Of a DNA stretch of 64,000 nucleotides, positions 47,893 to 58,745 are shown in pieces. The translations under genes were made by a program, and so were the position numbers. The stretch's first letter is position 1. Every line of letters begins with the position of its first letter. The DNA is from Breviolum minutum Mf 1.05b.01. Taxonomy: Eukaryota > Sar > Dinophyceae > Suessiales > Symbiodiniaceae. Under the pieces are notes generated by a model. That model was given only the letters and a program-made list of their open reading frames with translations, was not told the origin of the DNA and did no database searches. The DNA lies in NCBI GenBank assembly GCA_000507305.1, contig DF240783.1, positions 37,485 through 101,484 on the forward strand, given 5' to 3'.

Positions 47893-48132
47893 TTGTTCCC
47901 TGACCCCCTGATGATCTTCAATATGAATGTCACTGGTGTCTCCATCCATGGCCTCTACGGTTCCGGTGCAGCTGATTATGAGGTTTCGATGCCAAACCTG
48001 GCAGCATCAGCACGGCATGACAATGCCAAGTTAACAAACTCATATGTCACAAAAAAAAATCCCATGGTCATCATTCATGCTTGTCCTATTAACTATGATA
48101 TTCATTTGCATAGCCATCATGATAGATCATAG
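47893..48132 (+). other. possible + strand coding remnant
   Basis: Open frame with PDPLMIFNMNVTGVSIHGLY and an acidic DDSDDD stretch just upstream of the first Met. The opposite strand is closed here. Isolated, no splice partners found. Confidence 0.25.
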
Positions 48133-48242
48133 CCATGAACAAAATTAGAACCAAAAAATAAATATATATATATATACATGTTCAACATCACCATCCTGAC
48201 TCGTATCAAAATTAGCGTTATCATCACCAACAGCATTACAGG

Positions 48243-48273
<31 letters not shown>

Positions 48274-49727
48274 TTGCCATTGTTGCATTTCTTTCTCATT
48301 ACCTCATTTGTTTGCTCGCATGCATTTTTGTCGCATCTTAATTGATTTCCCTCCCTCAAATAGCAAGATCATGATCTGGTGATATCTAATTGCGTGACAT
48401 TGTTGTCTAGGTAGACTTGCAGGTCCAAAAAGGAAGATCATATCCAAAAATAATATCCAGCAAATCTCTGAGTCTAGGATAAGCTGATGCGTTGGTTTCC
48501 AACTAGTCTCATGCATTGTATTCCACAAAAAAAACACAAAGGACTTGTACCCGATCCAGGTTACGGTTATTGGGCCTCAGGGCCGAGGTCGCATTGGCAT
48601 CATGCTGACAAAGCATGATTCATATGTCCTGGAAATGATGCTGCTGAAATTTAGACATTGAAATAAAGTTGTTGTTTCCTCTCTGGACACAAAATTCAAA
48701 AAATCATCATGTTTGCACGCCGACACATTTTCAGCATGTTTTTTGATGATGTTTGTCAGAGAAACAAACAACTGTAACTGTAAACACTGAACCAACATGG
48801 AAGCACACCTGCAAATACACACACAATGGTACCCAGTCCTGTCAGCTGCCGTAATATTGCCACAATCCATGCCTGTTCACAGTCAAACATTGAAGATGCA
48901 GACTAACACACACACACAGAAATAGAGAACAACCACCACATTCACATAAACTCAAAAATTAACCCAAAATACATATGGTTTGTCATGCCACCTATTCATG
49001 TTTGCTTGCCAGTCTGCTCCCACTACAATGACACTCATCTTGGTATACGAGCTGCCTTATATTTCACATAACCCGTACTGACCTGTAATCTCCACACTTC
49101 ACACCCACACTGCCTCCTCCACCAATGATTGACATTAAGAATCTCGGTCTTCTCCTTCTGCAGGTACGTCATGATGTGCCTTGGGAGTCATCATGAAACC
49201 ACTTAATCCAGATCAAACTGCAAGATGTTGAAGTCTTGATCAGAGCCGTGTTTGCCACAGCTACAAAAGTCACAGCAAGAAACACATTTGCTGGGGTAAA
49301 CTTTATCAATAGTACCCAAAAGCTCCAAATGTTAAATTTATATAACAACCAAATCTATGTCTCAAAGTTAGCCCAGTGCAGTGCATTATGCAGTCCCAAC
49401 ATTTTGGCACGGTGAAGACGCAATGTGGACAAAACGTTGGAGGAGACAGAGACACGTAAAACGTCAGTGTCCAATATCCAGTTTGCACTGCACATATGGT
49501 TTGCTGCTGAAAGTTTTCTTGCTACAAAACAAAATCAACTGTTCCTCCATTACTGAGTACATTATGTATAATGTTCATGTTGAAAGAAAATGTTCCAATA
49601 TCAGGACACCTCTACAGTGAATGGACATTGGCGCACTGCACCAGACTGCACCCTGGTTTCAAGAGATCTCGCGCAGTGCTGCACAGACCCCGTAATCCTG
49701 CGCAACTCGCTCGGCGTTGTTCTAGAT

Positions 49728-50488
49728 CTAGATGTCATTCTGTTGGGGGGGTTGCTCAGGCTGGTAGATGCTATGATCCTGCAACAAGATGATGTCATTG
49801 AATCCACCAACAATATGCGCACGGGCACTGCGTGGCATCTCCTCATCCGATGTAATTGGATCGTCAGAGTTATAATCATCATCATCGTTGTCAGAGTTTG
49901 GTTTCTCCTCATCATCCTTCCTGGTCGGATCACCGACGGAACCGCAATGAGGAACAGTACCGTCGTCTGCCACACGGAACCTCCATTTGCAAATACGGCC
50001 ACACTCACATTTGCCAAACCTTGTGGCAACCACTTTCAATTTCTTGTGGCGTGCGCCAAAGGGGTTGAGGGTATCAGGAACCCCCATCGTGTCCTTGGTG
50101 ATGGACTCATCGGCATGACCCTTCACTGAATCACCCACAGGCACAGCCTTGATATCCACATTCACTGTTCCCCATTGGTGTGTTGTCTCATCGAATGGTC
50201 TTTTGGCGCCAGGGCCATTGACAGCATCTTCTGGCATGTAGACTAAGTGAGCTGCGTGTGATCCTCTGAGAGGGGAAAAGTAGTCCCCACCGTCTGCTGC
50301 CGCAGCTGCCGCCGCCTTCTGAATGGCCTCCACATCTTCTCTACTTTCAGGTTGTTCGAGTGCCAGTGCAAGAGAGCACGGCCCAAGCACAACCTTCATA
50401 GGTTTGATATCCTCTGCTGTCCCTTCCACTCGAATGTTGATGCCTGGCATGGCACTGAAGACTGAAGCCGGCAGCAAATCTTCAAATC
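49728..50488 (-). CDS. gene A last exon
   Basis: TTTGAG/G then FEDLLPASVFSAMPGINIRV, a poly-Ala stretch, a Cys group (CECGRICKW, HCGS), an acidic run (DNDDDDYNSDD) and TAG at 49728-49730. Confidence 0.75.
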
Positions 50489-53400
50489 CTCAAACCTTCG
50501 AGTATTTGAACCGAATTGACTACAAAGCGAGTGGTTGAATATCGACCAGCAATCTGAAGCCAAGACATATGCCTTCAACATGAATGCATCTTCATCTCAA
50601 CAGAACAGTGAAAACAAATTAAGGCAAATAAAAACAACGAACACTTGAGAGCCGTATCGAAAAACAATTATTATCTAACCGACCAACACTGTCATAATTC
50701 TGAGCACCGAACTGCTACAAGGTCACGCAAGGCAGTGCCAGCCCACTGCTGACACGCATCACAAAAAAACCTCCGGCAACAGTAACACAAGATAGAGACG
50801 GGAGGCGGCGACTGTGCCAATCAATATACTATATCGCGTGATGATGTTACATGTAGGCAATGCAACAATGAAAGTATATATATCAGATTATCAGATACAC
50901 TGTAACAACTGTAGCAACTTGCTACAATTCAACTGCAACTCGCCGCTTACCTCACCGCTAGAATGTATAGAAATTCGCTGATTGTGTTGGCAACAGGCTA
51001 GTGCATAATTACTGAAATTCTGACCAACATTTGACAGTCCTGGCCTGCCCGATGATGCAAACAGATCGTCCCATACGAAGGCTGTGGGAAGATGTTGGGG
51101 GATGGGCCAAGCAATTCGACGTCGTTTGAGCTGTGTATCCCGCCCATCCGACGACTTCATGGACGCGACGTGCGCACACGCAATATCATAGGCATGCTTC
51201 ACTGCCCGAAAGCACGATGCATGACCTGTCATTAAGCAGCATGGACATACCTTACAATCTCCCTTGCTGTCATTGCTATTATTGCTGCTGGTGATGTGGG
51301 CGTAGTTCTGGCAAAAGTCACATGCATCACGCGGTGCGATATGGCCAGCAGTGACACCATGCCGAAAAGATAATGACATATCCCATAGTTTCATGATCCG
51401 GAGCACTGCAGGTGGCAACACTGGTCTGTCCTTGCGTTTCTCCTTGACCAATGACACACCAGTTCTTGGCAGAATCATTGACATGGACATGTCGTTGAAA
51501 CTAAGAGGAAACCGTTTGGAACCAACTGGAACAATGGCTTTCACTGCATTACGGTCATCCAAATCTGCAACTCGCCCACTATCCCCAACAATATACCAGT
51601 GAAGTAGGTGCGTACGTTCAACTTGATCGTCACTGGTTTTGGGAATGAATGCAACCATGCTAAGCTCTCTGTTATCGGGTGCACTGTGTTTTTGTTCAAA
51701 TCGCAAAGCCAACCCGGAACAAGAAGTAGACACCTCGTTCAACCACAACGTGTAGGCACCTTGGCCAGGTGATGTTTAAGTCTAAGTATAAGTGGCAGTC
51801 TGATCAGACCATTTATTACAGTATATATCTCCAAACATTTATATGTTATGTGGTTGGCTGTAGTTAAAGTGTAGAGTAGATTTTAAACCAAGTGAATGTA
51901 AAGTGAATGTATGAATGTATGAATGTAAATGGTGTATGCGTGTGTGTTTGCATGTATTTTCTGGAACCTGAAATTGTGGCTATCTCTCTGTTTGTAAATT
52001 CAAGCATTGGGACAGTTACTTATTCTGTGGTTTTGGTTTGTCCTGGTTGAAATGTTTGTATCTTTGAATCTGTGATTTGACTTCTATACTTCTTTGTTCG
52101 TTTATTTCCTTTGTTGTTTGTTTGGCGACTTGTTGGTGACGACGGTTCGTTTGTCTATGCTTCATTGTTTGTTTACGTTGTGTTGACAGTTGTATGTTAG
52201 GTTACGTTGCTTGCTGTTGATTCCGGTGTTTGTTAAGCATTGATTTACATGTATAGGTGTATACATGCATGCATGTGCATGTGTGTTTGGTTGTTTGTTT
52301 GCCTGTTTGTTTGTCGGTTTGTTTGGTTGTTTGTGTGTTTGTTTGTTTGTTTGTTGGTTGGTTAGTTGGTTGCCTGGTGTGTTTGACATTTGCCTGCTTG
52401 CTTGTTTCTCTTGTCTGTTGCTTTGTTTGTTGTATAGATATTTATTTGTTTGTGTGTAGTTGCCGTTGTGTGTGTGTGCTTGTTGCTAGTTGTTTAATGT
52501 TCGTCGGTCTACCTGCCATGCAGGGTTGTTGAGCGTTGTATCTAACTGTGACGTGTGATTGTAAAAACAATCTATTATATCTACAAGAGTGCTTATGTAT
52601 ATGTGATTGTTTATGTAGCCTGAATGTATTGATTACTTCTTGTGTGTGCATCGAATCAAACGTCAAGTTTAAAAAAACAAATGAAAACAGAAACTCAATG
52701 ATCAAACGATAAAACTAACATATACTAATTTAGTCAGGTGACCAGGTGGTTCACTATTGTCTTCGCCGTCAGTATGTGGTCCATCGGTGCTTGCATTCCC
52801 AGGATTTGAGATACTTGCTGCATCCACTGCCACATCAGTAGCATCAACATCATCAATCTTGTTAGGCTCCATGTTCCCAAGTGCATCTTCGGAATTCAAT
52901 ACAACCTCACGCACAGCTTCTTCTAGATCTAATCCAGCTGAAATGTATTCATCAACACTTGATGGATCTGGTTGACACCGGCCACCATCCACAGTCCGAT
53001 TGAAGAGTGATTCTTCCAGCTTTGAAACAATATCTTCACCAATGTGTGCGGATGTTTCATCAGCAAACATGTGTTCCTCCAGTTCAGTATCATCCGGCAC
53101 ATGATGAAAGTCAGAAAGAGCAGACACCAGCAAGGCATGCGCTTCTGCGGCTTCTGCGCCACCGGGCCTGGGCCCAGCTGTTGTCACATTCGGTGATGGC
53201 TGTTTTGCGTTCTGCTGATGTTGCATCGCTTGTTGTTTTGCCATTTCCTGCTTCAAAAGCAAGTTCAAACCATCTGCTAAGTCAGAATCTGCCTCAGCTG
53301 CGTCAGAATCCCAAACTGGTGCGGTAGTGGATGAAGACGATGACGATGACGCTGGCAATGATTTCGATGATGTGTTGCTTGGCACCCTCACACCAGACTC

Positions 53401-56400
53401 CGGACCAGTACCTGCAATGTGAGTGCTCAACCCTTCCAATTTTGCTTCCATGGTTTGTGATGCTCGCTTCAGCTGTAGGATTTTCTGTATCCCAGCAGTG
53501 GAACCAGTAGTCAATGAACAAGTATTTGGATCTCCAAGGGTTGCAAGTCTGACAGCAAACACTCCTACAACATTCCCGTTCTTTACGTCATCATAGTGAG
53601 AAGCAATAAGGTCCTTGGAAGACTTGAACGTCAGTGGTGTGATGACCTTCAATGTTTTGGTTTGTGTCATAAAACTGCACGCTACCATCTGGTAGCAGGT
53701 TCGGACCTTTTCCACAGCCATGTAAGCATTGAATGATGACCTAGTTTCTGTTGGTTTCCGTGACCCAAAGCAAATAATGGGAAGACCCAGACATACCCGA
53801 TCAAGGCAGTGACTGTCGACCATAGTTTCGGTTTCGGGTTGTTGCTGTGACCACATCTCCTGAATCTTTTTGGACAACTGCATGTTGTAGCACACAGCCC
53901 ATGCATGCTTGCAACCTCCTGTTTGAACACGTGGTGTCATTTTCACATATTCTCTGTTGATGTCATCATGGCTCAGTTTCCAAAATGTGCCCTCACTTCG
54001 TTCACGGTCACCTTGTGAAACATCATCATCACTAGCGCCTCTGATTGTGTTCACTGAATATGTTGGCGATGAAAAGCGATCCACTCTCGAAGTAAGCTCT
54101 GTTCGTGAATCCCATCCTGCCAAGCATTCATTCTGCAACTTCTGAGCAACTGGCTTGTACGCAGACCACTTTGCTCTCGTATGTCCGTGGCCAGCCCCCG
54201 CTGCTCCAAGATAGTACTTCAATGCAACCCTGGATGAAATCAGGTCTGTTGTTGCACTTGGAGCTCGTTCCAGGATTAGTTTGATCTGTTTGTTGATTCT
54301 CTCACTTTCACGAACGTCACTGCGCAGCATGTGTTTGAGACCACCAAGCACAATTTCCAGACGATACGTGAGAAGGCCTGTGGCAGCTGCATGTGCGCAA
54401 TCCACATGGTACGTGTTGCGAAACTTCAATGTAGTTGCGTCCAATGTTTTCGGATCAGCAGTCATCAAACGATATGCTGAAGCACGTCGTTCATCACAAG
54501 CTACATCGGATTGAGTCCAAACAAATTTCAATAGTTGATACGGAAATCTGCTCAAAACATCAACCACACGTCTGTGGTATTGCGAAGCATGTACCAGAAC
54601 CAATCTGGTTGCACACCCCAGCAACCATTGAGATTGCTCAGTTGTCAAACCATCGCACAAAGAACGTGCCCAGGAAGTAGTACCTGGGCATTGTAGTTCA
54701 TGCAATGAATCAAGCCCTTGAACAGAACCACATCACATATATGTCGTTATTATAGTCGTTATTATTGTGTTTTTGATAATCACGTGATCCCTCGACATCT
54801 CCCAGCAACAATCCAAAATAAAACAAACAACTTCCAACAAAAAAGTGAAACAACAATGCATTACACTGTACACTAACCAAAATCCATCAAAATCCATTAT
54901 ATATACTTTTGCCATAGCAAAAAAGCATTGCTATGCCCTGTTCAGCCCAAGCTCTCCGATTCTCGTCCAACAAATCATTGAACTCAGTCATCACTTGCAG
55001 CATTTTCCCGTTCACAAGTTGGCAAACCTGTCCACCAAATCGGCGAAGTTCAGATGTTGATGGCCGTGTGCGCACAATGTGTGTAAAGTGCATCACTGGA
55101 CCACGAGACCTGTGCATAATGTCAATGCATTTGAGCCACAGAGAGTCTTGTACCGTCTCAAGAGCATAGCGTCTCCATTTGCCCATTCGGGCAGTGTATT
55201 CTGCTGCTTGTTCCAGTGCTAATGTGTTTGGGTTCAAATCATTTTCCATCAATTTGGGTTGTTTCTTTTTGTTCGCTTTTTCGGCCTTCTTTCCCAACAC
55301 AGTCTTGACCACTGTTGCCAAATGAATTGGATTCATTTTCAGAAATCGTTCTTCCGTGGCATGAACAGAGCCCCAACGTCCAGAATTGCATTTTGGCATC
55401 AATTTCTTTACGGTCTCGTTGGCTGAACATGCGCCATATGTCAAGCACCACTCGAAATAGATGTCTTTGGCAAGGTCTCGCATCACATTACTCACAATGG
55501 CACATGAAGTGAAGTATTTGAATGTGGAGTGCGGCGATGATTTTAACATACTGTCCATCAGTTTGAGTCCGCCAAGTGTAATCAAGTGACTCCCATGTTC
55601 AAAGCAATCCAAATCCACAAAAAGCACATTCTTGCAGTCATTCAAAAGCACGTGAAGCATCTTGCGGGAATAGCTCTCATTGGAACCCTTGTCTGTTGTT
55701 GACAAATACCAGCATGTTGAAGACTCCATCCACCTAAATGTCAGCCCGTTGGTTTTCCAATATTGCAATTACATTTACAAATTTCCAAATCATTGCAAAA
55801 TGTGTTCGATCAAACAACATCGCAACATCTTTTCACAAACGCAATTGCACATCTACTGCTGTGACTTTGCCCCCAACAAAAGCTGCCAACAACATGACAT
55901 TATGACAACTAACAACAAAGAAAAGATTAACGCGTGTTACTCACCAGATAACTAGGCACGCATTGGTAATGTCCTTCCCAGTGCCAGATGTGTGTGCACG
56001 TTCGTAGTAGTCAGCAGGGGTTGGGCAACCCAGTGATCGAAGTGCTTTGTGGGTGAATGCAAAACATCCACGTCCAGTCTCGTCTTGAATGGGTAGAATG
56101 TCCGAAGTTCTTGAAATACGTGTAGCAGCATCCAACCAATCAACGTTGGGCGTGCCCTGCCCCTGTGGTGCGTCACCAGAATGATCTTGATGCCCAACCG
56201 TTTGCGCAGCAGTTCCAACCTCCAAATTCACGAAGGATGCGTCCAACAGCATGGTAGAATATTTGTCGCGCCCATTCGTTGCATCTTGTCTGTAGGCATA
56301 CCAGGCAACTTTCAAAGGATCTGTGTTTGTGCGTATCTCTGGCACTGGCACGCCCTGAGCACTACATGAAAATTCATACAACATTTGTTGGAAGAACAAA

Positions 56401-57548
56401 TGTGCAGCCGCTTGCAAAGATGACGCAACCTGGATTTCACATCTCGCCACAGTTTGACCAGAAATATCATCCAATACCGTGCTGCCAAAGTCAGCACAGG
56501 CAATGTTGGAAAAATTTTTCCGTGCCTCAGCATTGAGTGGTGTTATAGTGTAATGATGCATATTGGGTTCCCTGGTTTGGAAATTGGACTGAATCATGCA
56601 TCCTGCGAGTGTTTTATGCTTTCAGAGAAAACTAACTAACTCTATCAGTTCATCAATCATGGCAAAGGAAGTCAAACATCGATAGAAACAAAATATACCA
56701 GTGTGCAGTAAAGAGACTGCTACATTGATCTTTCCCAATGGTGTGAGCCACGACCATTTCCCAGGATTTTTCATTTGCACTCTCGCCAAGGAAAAGTTTG
56801 ACGTAGCTGCATCGCGTTTCGAATCAGCTGTTTCTGCCTGCAGTTTGTCATGTGCATTGCTCAATCTTCTTAGACGTTGTTGCAAACAACGTTTCTCTTT
56901 GTTTAGTTGGTTCAATTTGGCCATTCGCGTGTCCAGCGCCACCTCGAGTATCGCATTGCGGGACTGCAAACTATCAACCAGTGCGCGCAAAGCAAGTGTT
57001 TCGGCAGTGCTTGAAGTCGAAGACGCTTGCCCGGTACTGACACCACCAACAGAAAAAGTTTGACGACTTCTGCTGCGACTGGAAGCAGTAAGCGAGCAAT
57101 GTTCAGCTTCACTATCTGTGGTTTGCTGCCTGCGCTCATTTGTCCTATTGACATGTTGAAGCGTCACATTTCTGCAGGTTGTACGTCTAAGATATTCTTT
57201 GAGTTGGTCCCAATGTTCACATGAAATTGAAACGCCCAGCTCATCCAAGATGCACACAACCACGTCGATCTTGTAATGATCCGGATGAATGGTGGATACA
57301 AATATTGCAGCATCTGCCTTCATGAATTTTTCAATCTTTCGGCATGACTGGCCAGATGAATTCGCCACAGATCTCGCAAAAAAGACCAAGGCGTTGTGAT
57401 GGATGATGACTGTGTCAAGTCCTGGTCCATCACCATTCACATGCAATGACACCGATGTACGCAGTAGACTCCACGTTGTCGGTGGTAGTGGCAGGTGTGG
57501 CAAGCATGGCAACTTCCCCATTGACATGCCCACGGAATTGTTCTGCAT
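49728..57548 (-). CDS. gene A: coiled-coil, transposase-like (hAT-like) and zinc-binding protein, spliced
   Basis: Six - strand exons chain in phase: 57548-56699, 56602-55945, 55733-54907, 54716-52743, 51759-50956 and 50488-49728. They total 1,957 codons plus TAG, and all five acceptors are AG/G. Order along the protein: coiled coil about 182-245; WLTPLGKINVAV near 267; TTDKGSN at 514-520, DCFEH at 544-548 and GRWGS at 620-624; a Glu-rich site RESERINKQIKLI near 914-926; Ser- and Gln-rich linkers; a Cys/His cluster at 1583-1619; a second Cys cluster (CECGRICKW) near the C-terminus. The D-x-GSN, C-x2-H and RW-x-S motifs resemble, in order, those of hAT transposases (RNase H fold), which cut and paste DNA. 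The first catalytic Asp was not found, so the family call is tentative. A 5' exon at 58050-57848 may precede. Confidence 0.75.
50956..51759 (-). CDS. gene A exon 5: zinc-binding Cys/His cluster
   Basis: Starts GAYTLWLNEVSTSC. Contains CDFC, then CKVCPCC and H-x2-C: a C-x2-C-x(18)-C-x2-C-x(7)-H-x2-C layout like part of a PHD or RING-type cross-brace. Exits at G/GTGAGG in phase 1; a second donor (GAG/GTAAGC) lies four bases on but would break the frame. Confidence 0.7.
52270..52440. repeat. TTTG/GTTTG-rich low-complexity tract in gene A intron
   Basis: Irregular (TTTG)n-like sequence within the 983-base intron between exons 4 and 5. Open frames here are artefacts. Confidence 0.8.
52743..54716 (-). 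CDS. gene A exon 4: helical region and low-complexity linker
   Basis: 658 codons. Begins after TTCAAG/G with RLDSLHELQCPG. Has RESERINKQIKLILERAP (candidate third acidic residue), Ser run and Gln-rich KQQAMQHQQNAKQ linkers, then an acidic tail. I end it at G/GTCACC since this gives the phase of exon 5; the donor is not a consensus one. Confidence 0.72.
54907..55733 (-). CDS. gene A exon 3: transposase-like core
   Basis: Carries TTDKGSN, DLDCFEHGSHLITLGGLK and PKCNSGRWGSVHATEERF. In hAT elements a T-D-N/G-x-N motif holds the second catalytic Asp, a C-x2-H-x-LNL motif follows, and an RW-N-S motif lies further on; the order and spacing here are alike. A lysine-rich insert (KKAEKANKKKQPK) follows. 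Confidence 0.62.
55945..56602 (-). CDS. gene A exon 2
   Basis: CTCGCAG/G to ATCTG/GTGAGT, both strong. Contains NFSNIACADFGSTVLDD and STMLLDASFVNLEVG. An Asp here could be the missing first catalytic residue. The TGA behind the donor would end the protein if the intron were kept. Confidence 0.75.
56699..57548 (-). CDS. gene A exon 1: coiled coil
   Basis: From ATG at 57548. Ends in WSWLTPLGKINVAV and exits at G/GTATAT in phase 1. Leu/Arg/Lys heptad-like sequence between about residues 182 and 245 (LRALVDSLQSRNAILEV onward) suggests oligomerisation. The frame stays open to an AG at about 57567, so the ATG may be internal. Confidence 0.75.
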
Positions 57549-57847
57549 TTCAACATGCTTCTGAAATTTTTAGTCACTGCGTATGAACCTAGCTGAACCT
57601 GTGTGCGATGGCGTGGTCGGCGCTGCAGTGAGATGTCCGTGCGCAACAACACACATACTATCTTAGTTCATTCGACAAAATTATCAAATCATAATATATG
57701 TTACTTGTGCTGGTGTGCAACCCACAGTCTGTCCTCTGTCCAAAGAAACCCCACATCTTGTTGGGGTGATGATCAATTCCCAATGTGCAAGGTGTCCCAA
57801 AACAAAATGGATCTAACACAGTCAACTTGGTTCTGTGTGTGTCTCAC

Positions 57848-58050
57848 CACATTGTGAGTCTGTGAGCACCGAGCGATCGGTCGTCCACCACATCAAAACA
57901 TGGAATAGTGTCAGTCAACATCTTGACACTGATGTGGATTTTTTCTTTGAAACAAAACATTCCAAATTGATATATGATGTGTTGTCTGAAATTGGACAAT
58001 TGATGAGCCTCAGTGAATGCATTGACAAGGACAACATCACCACATGACAA
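57848..58050 (-). CDS. possible first exon of gene A (opposite strand also open)
   Basis: From ATG at 58050 the - frame runs 67 codons (MSCGDVVLVNAFTEAHQL onward, with FDVVDDRSLGAHRLTMW at the end) to a good TG/GTGAGA donor, phase 2. An acceptor in phase 2 exists inside exon 1 (TGGAG/T near 57476). The + strand of the same bases is also open and ends at a stop at 58045-58047. Confidence 0.4.
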
Positions 58051-58636
58051 CTTTAATATATGTCTATTCTACAAGCCGTTGGTTGCTGTGTTTGTTGGTT
58101 TTCCGAATTGCTAGCACGCATTCCTGAACGGAAAATATGTATTCCACCACAAACTGCAAAATATTCAAATATTTCATGTTCTATATAATGTTTTTTTCAC
58201 ATAAAAAACACGTCATCAGGCACATTCCACATCAAACAAACAAAATGTTATGTCTGTTTCCCTTTTTTCAACTCAAATATTCCATACAAAAAAAGTATGA
58301 AACCTCCCAAAATCCACACATAATCATTGCCTATGGTGGTGTACCCCTTTGCCCCATGTCAACTCTCCAATCTGACTGGCTTCACTGATAGACGGGAATT
58401 GGAGCTTACGACCAACCAACCACCTATACCTCGCTTGGTTTCCACGTCAACCTCGGAACCAGGTGCAAAGGTCATGGAGTTCAAAGCCTACTGGAAAATA
58501 TCAGTGGAGGTGAATTCCGGGACCTCGGGAGTGGAACAATGAATGCACCCCTGAAGTTGTTTATAGCGGAAAATGCAAATACAGGACCCTGGGAATGGGA
58601 GGATTTCTTGTTTTATTACTGCGGGAAAATTAACCT

Positions 58637-58745
58637 CACCCCTGAAGTTTAACAGCTCGCCCCTGAAAAATGGTGGTTGGAAGACTACTTTTCTATTGGG
58701 TTTCGGTAACTTTTCAGGGGCGCGCTGTTTAACTTCGGAGGGGTA
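58637..58745. repeat. TACACCCCC-family foldback, intact copy
   Basis: Arms 58637-58669 and 58711-58745 pair over most of their length (AGTTTAACAGC against GCTGTTTAACTT; GCCCCTGAAAA against TTTTCAGGGGC). The core GGTGGTTGGAAGACTAC is near-identical to the copy at 16431. Confidence 0.85.

Larger units (their letters stand above)
45998..49727. other. 3.7-kb gap between genes A and B
   Basis: Holds a short tandem repeat (46430-46522), one undetermined base (46523), a long compound microsatellite (46530-47400), a + strand open frame (47893-48132) and an (ATC)n run near 48240-48273. No promoter could be recognised, so it is unknown whether A and B are transcribed separately. Confidence 0.7.

Noticed and set aside
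52257-52532. Cys/Val/Leu-rich frame at the gene A intron
   Set aside because: Produced by the TTTG/GTTTG-rich tract; amino-acid content mirrors the repeat.
35000-58500. Terminal inverted repeats and target-site duplication of the large block
   Set aside because: Looked for by eye near 33-35 kb and 58 kb; no convincing pair was found, so none is reported.
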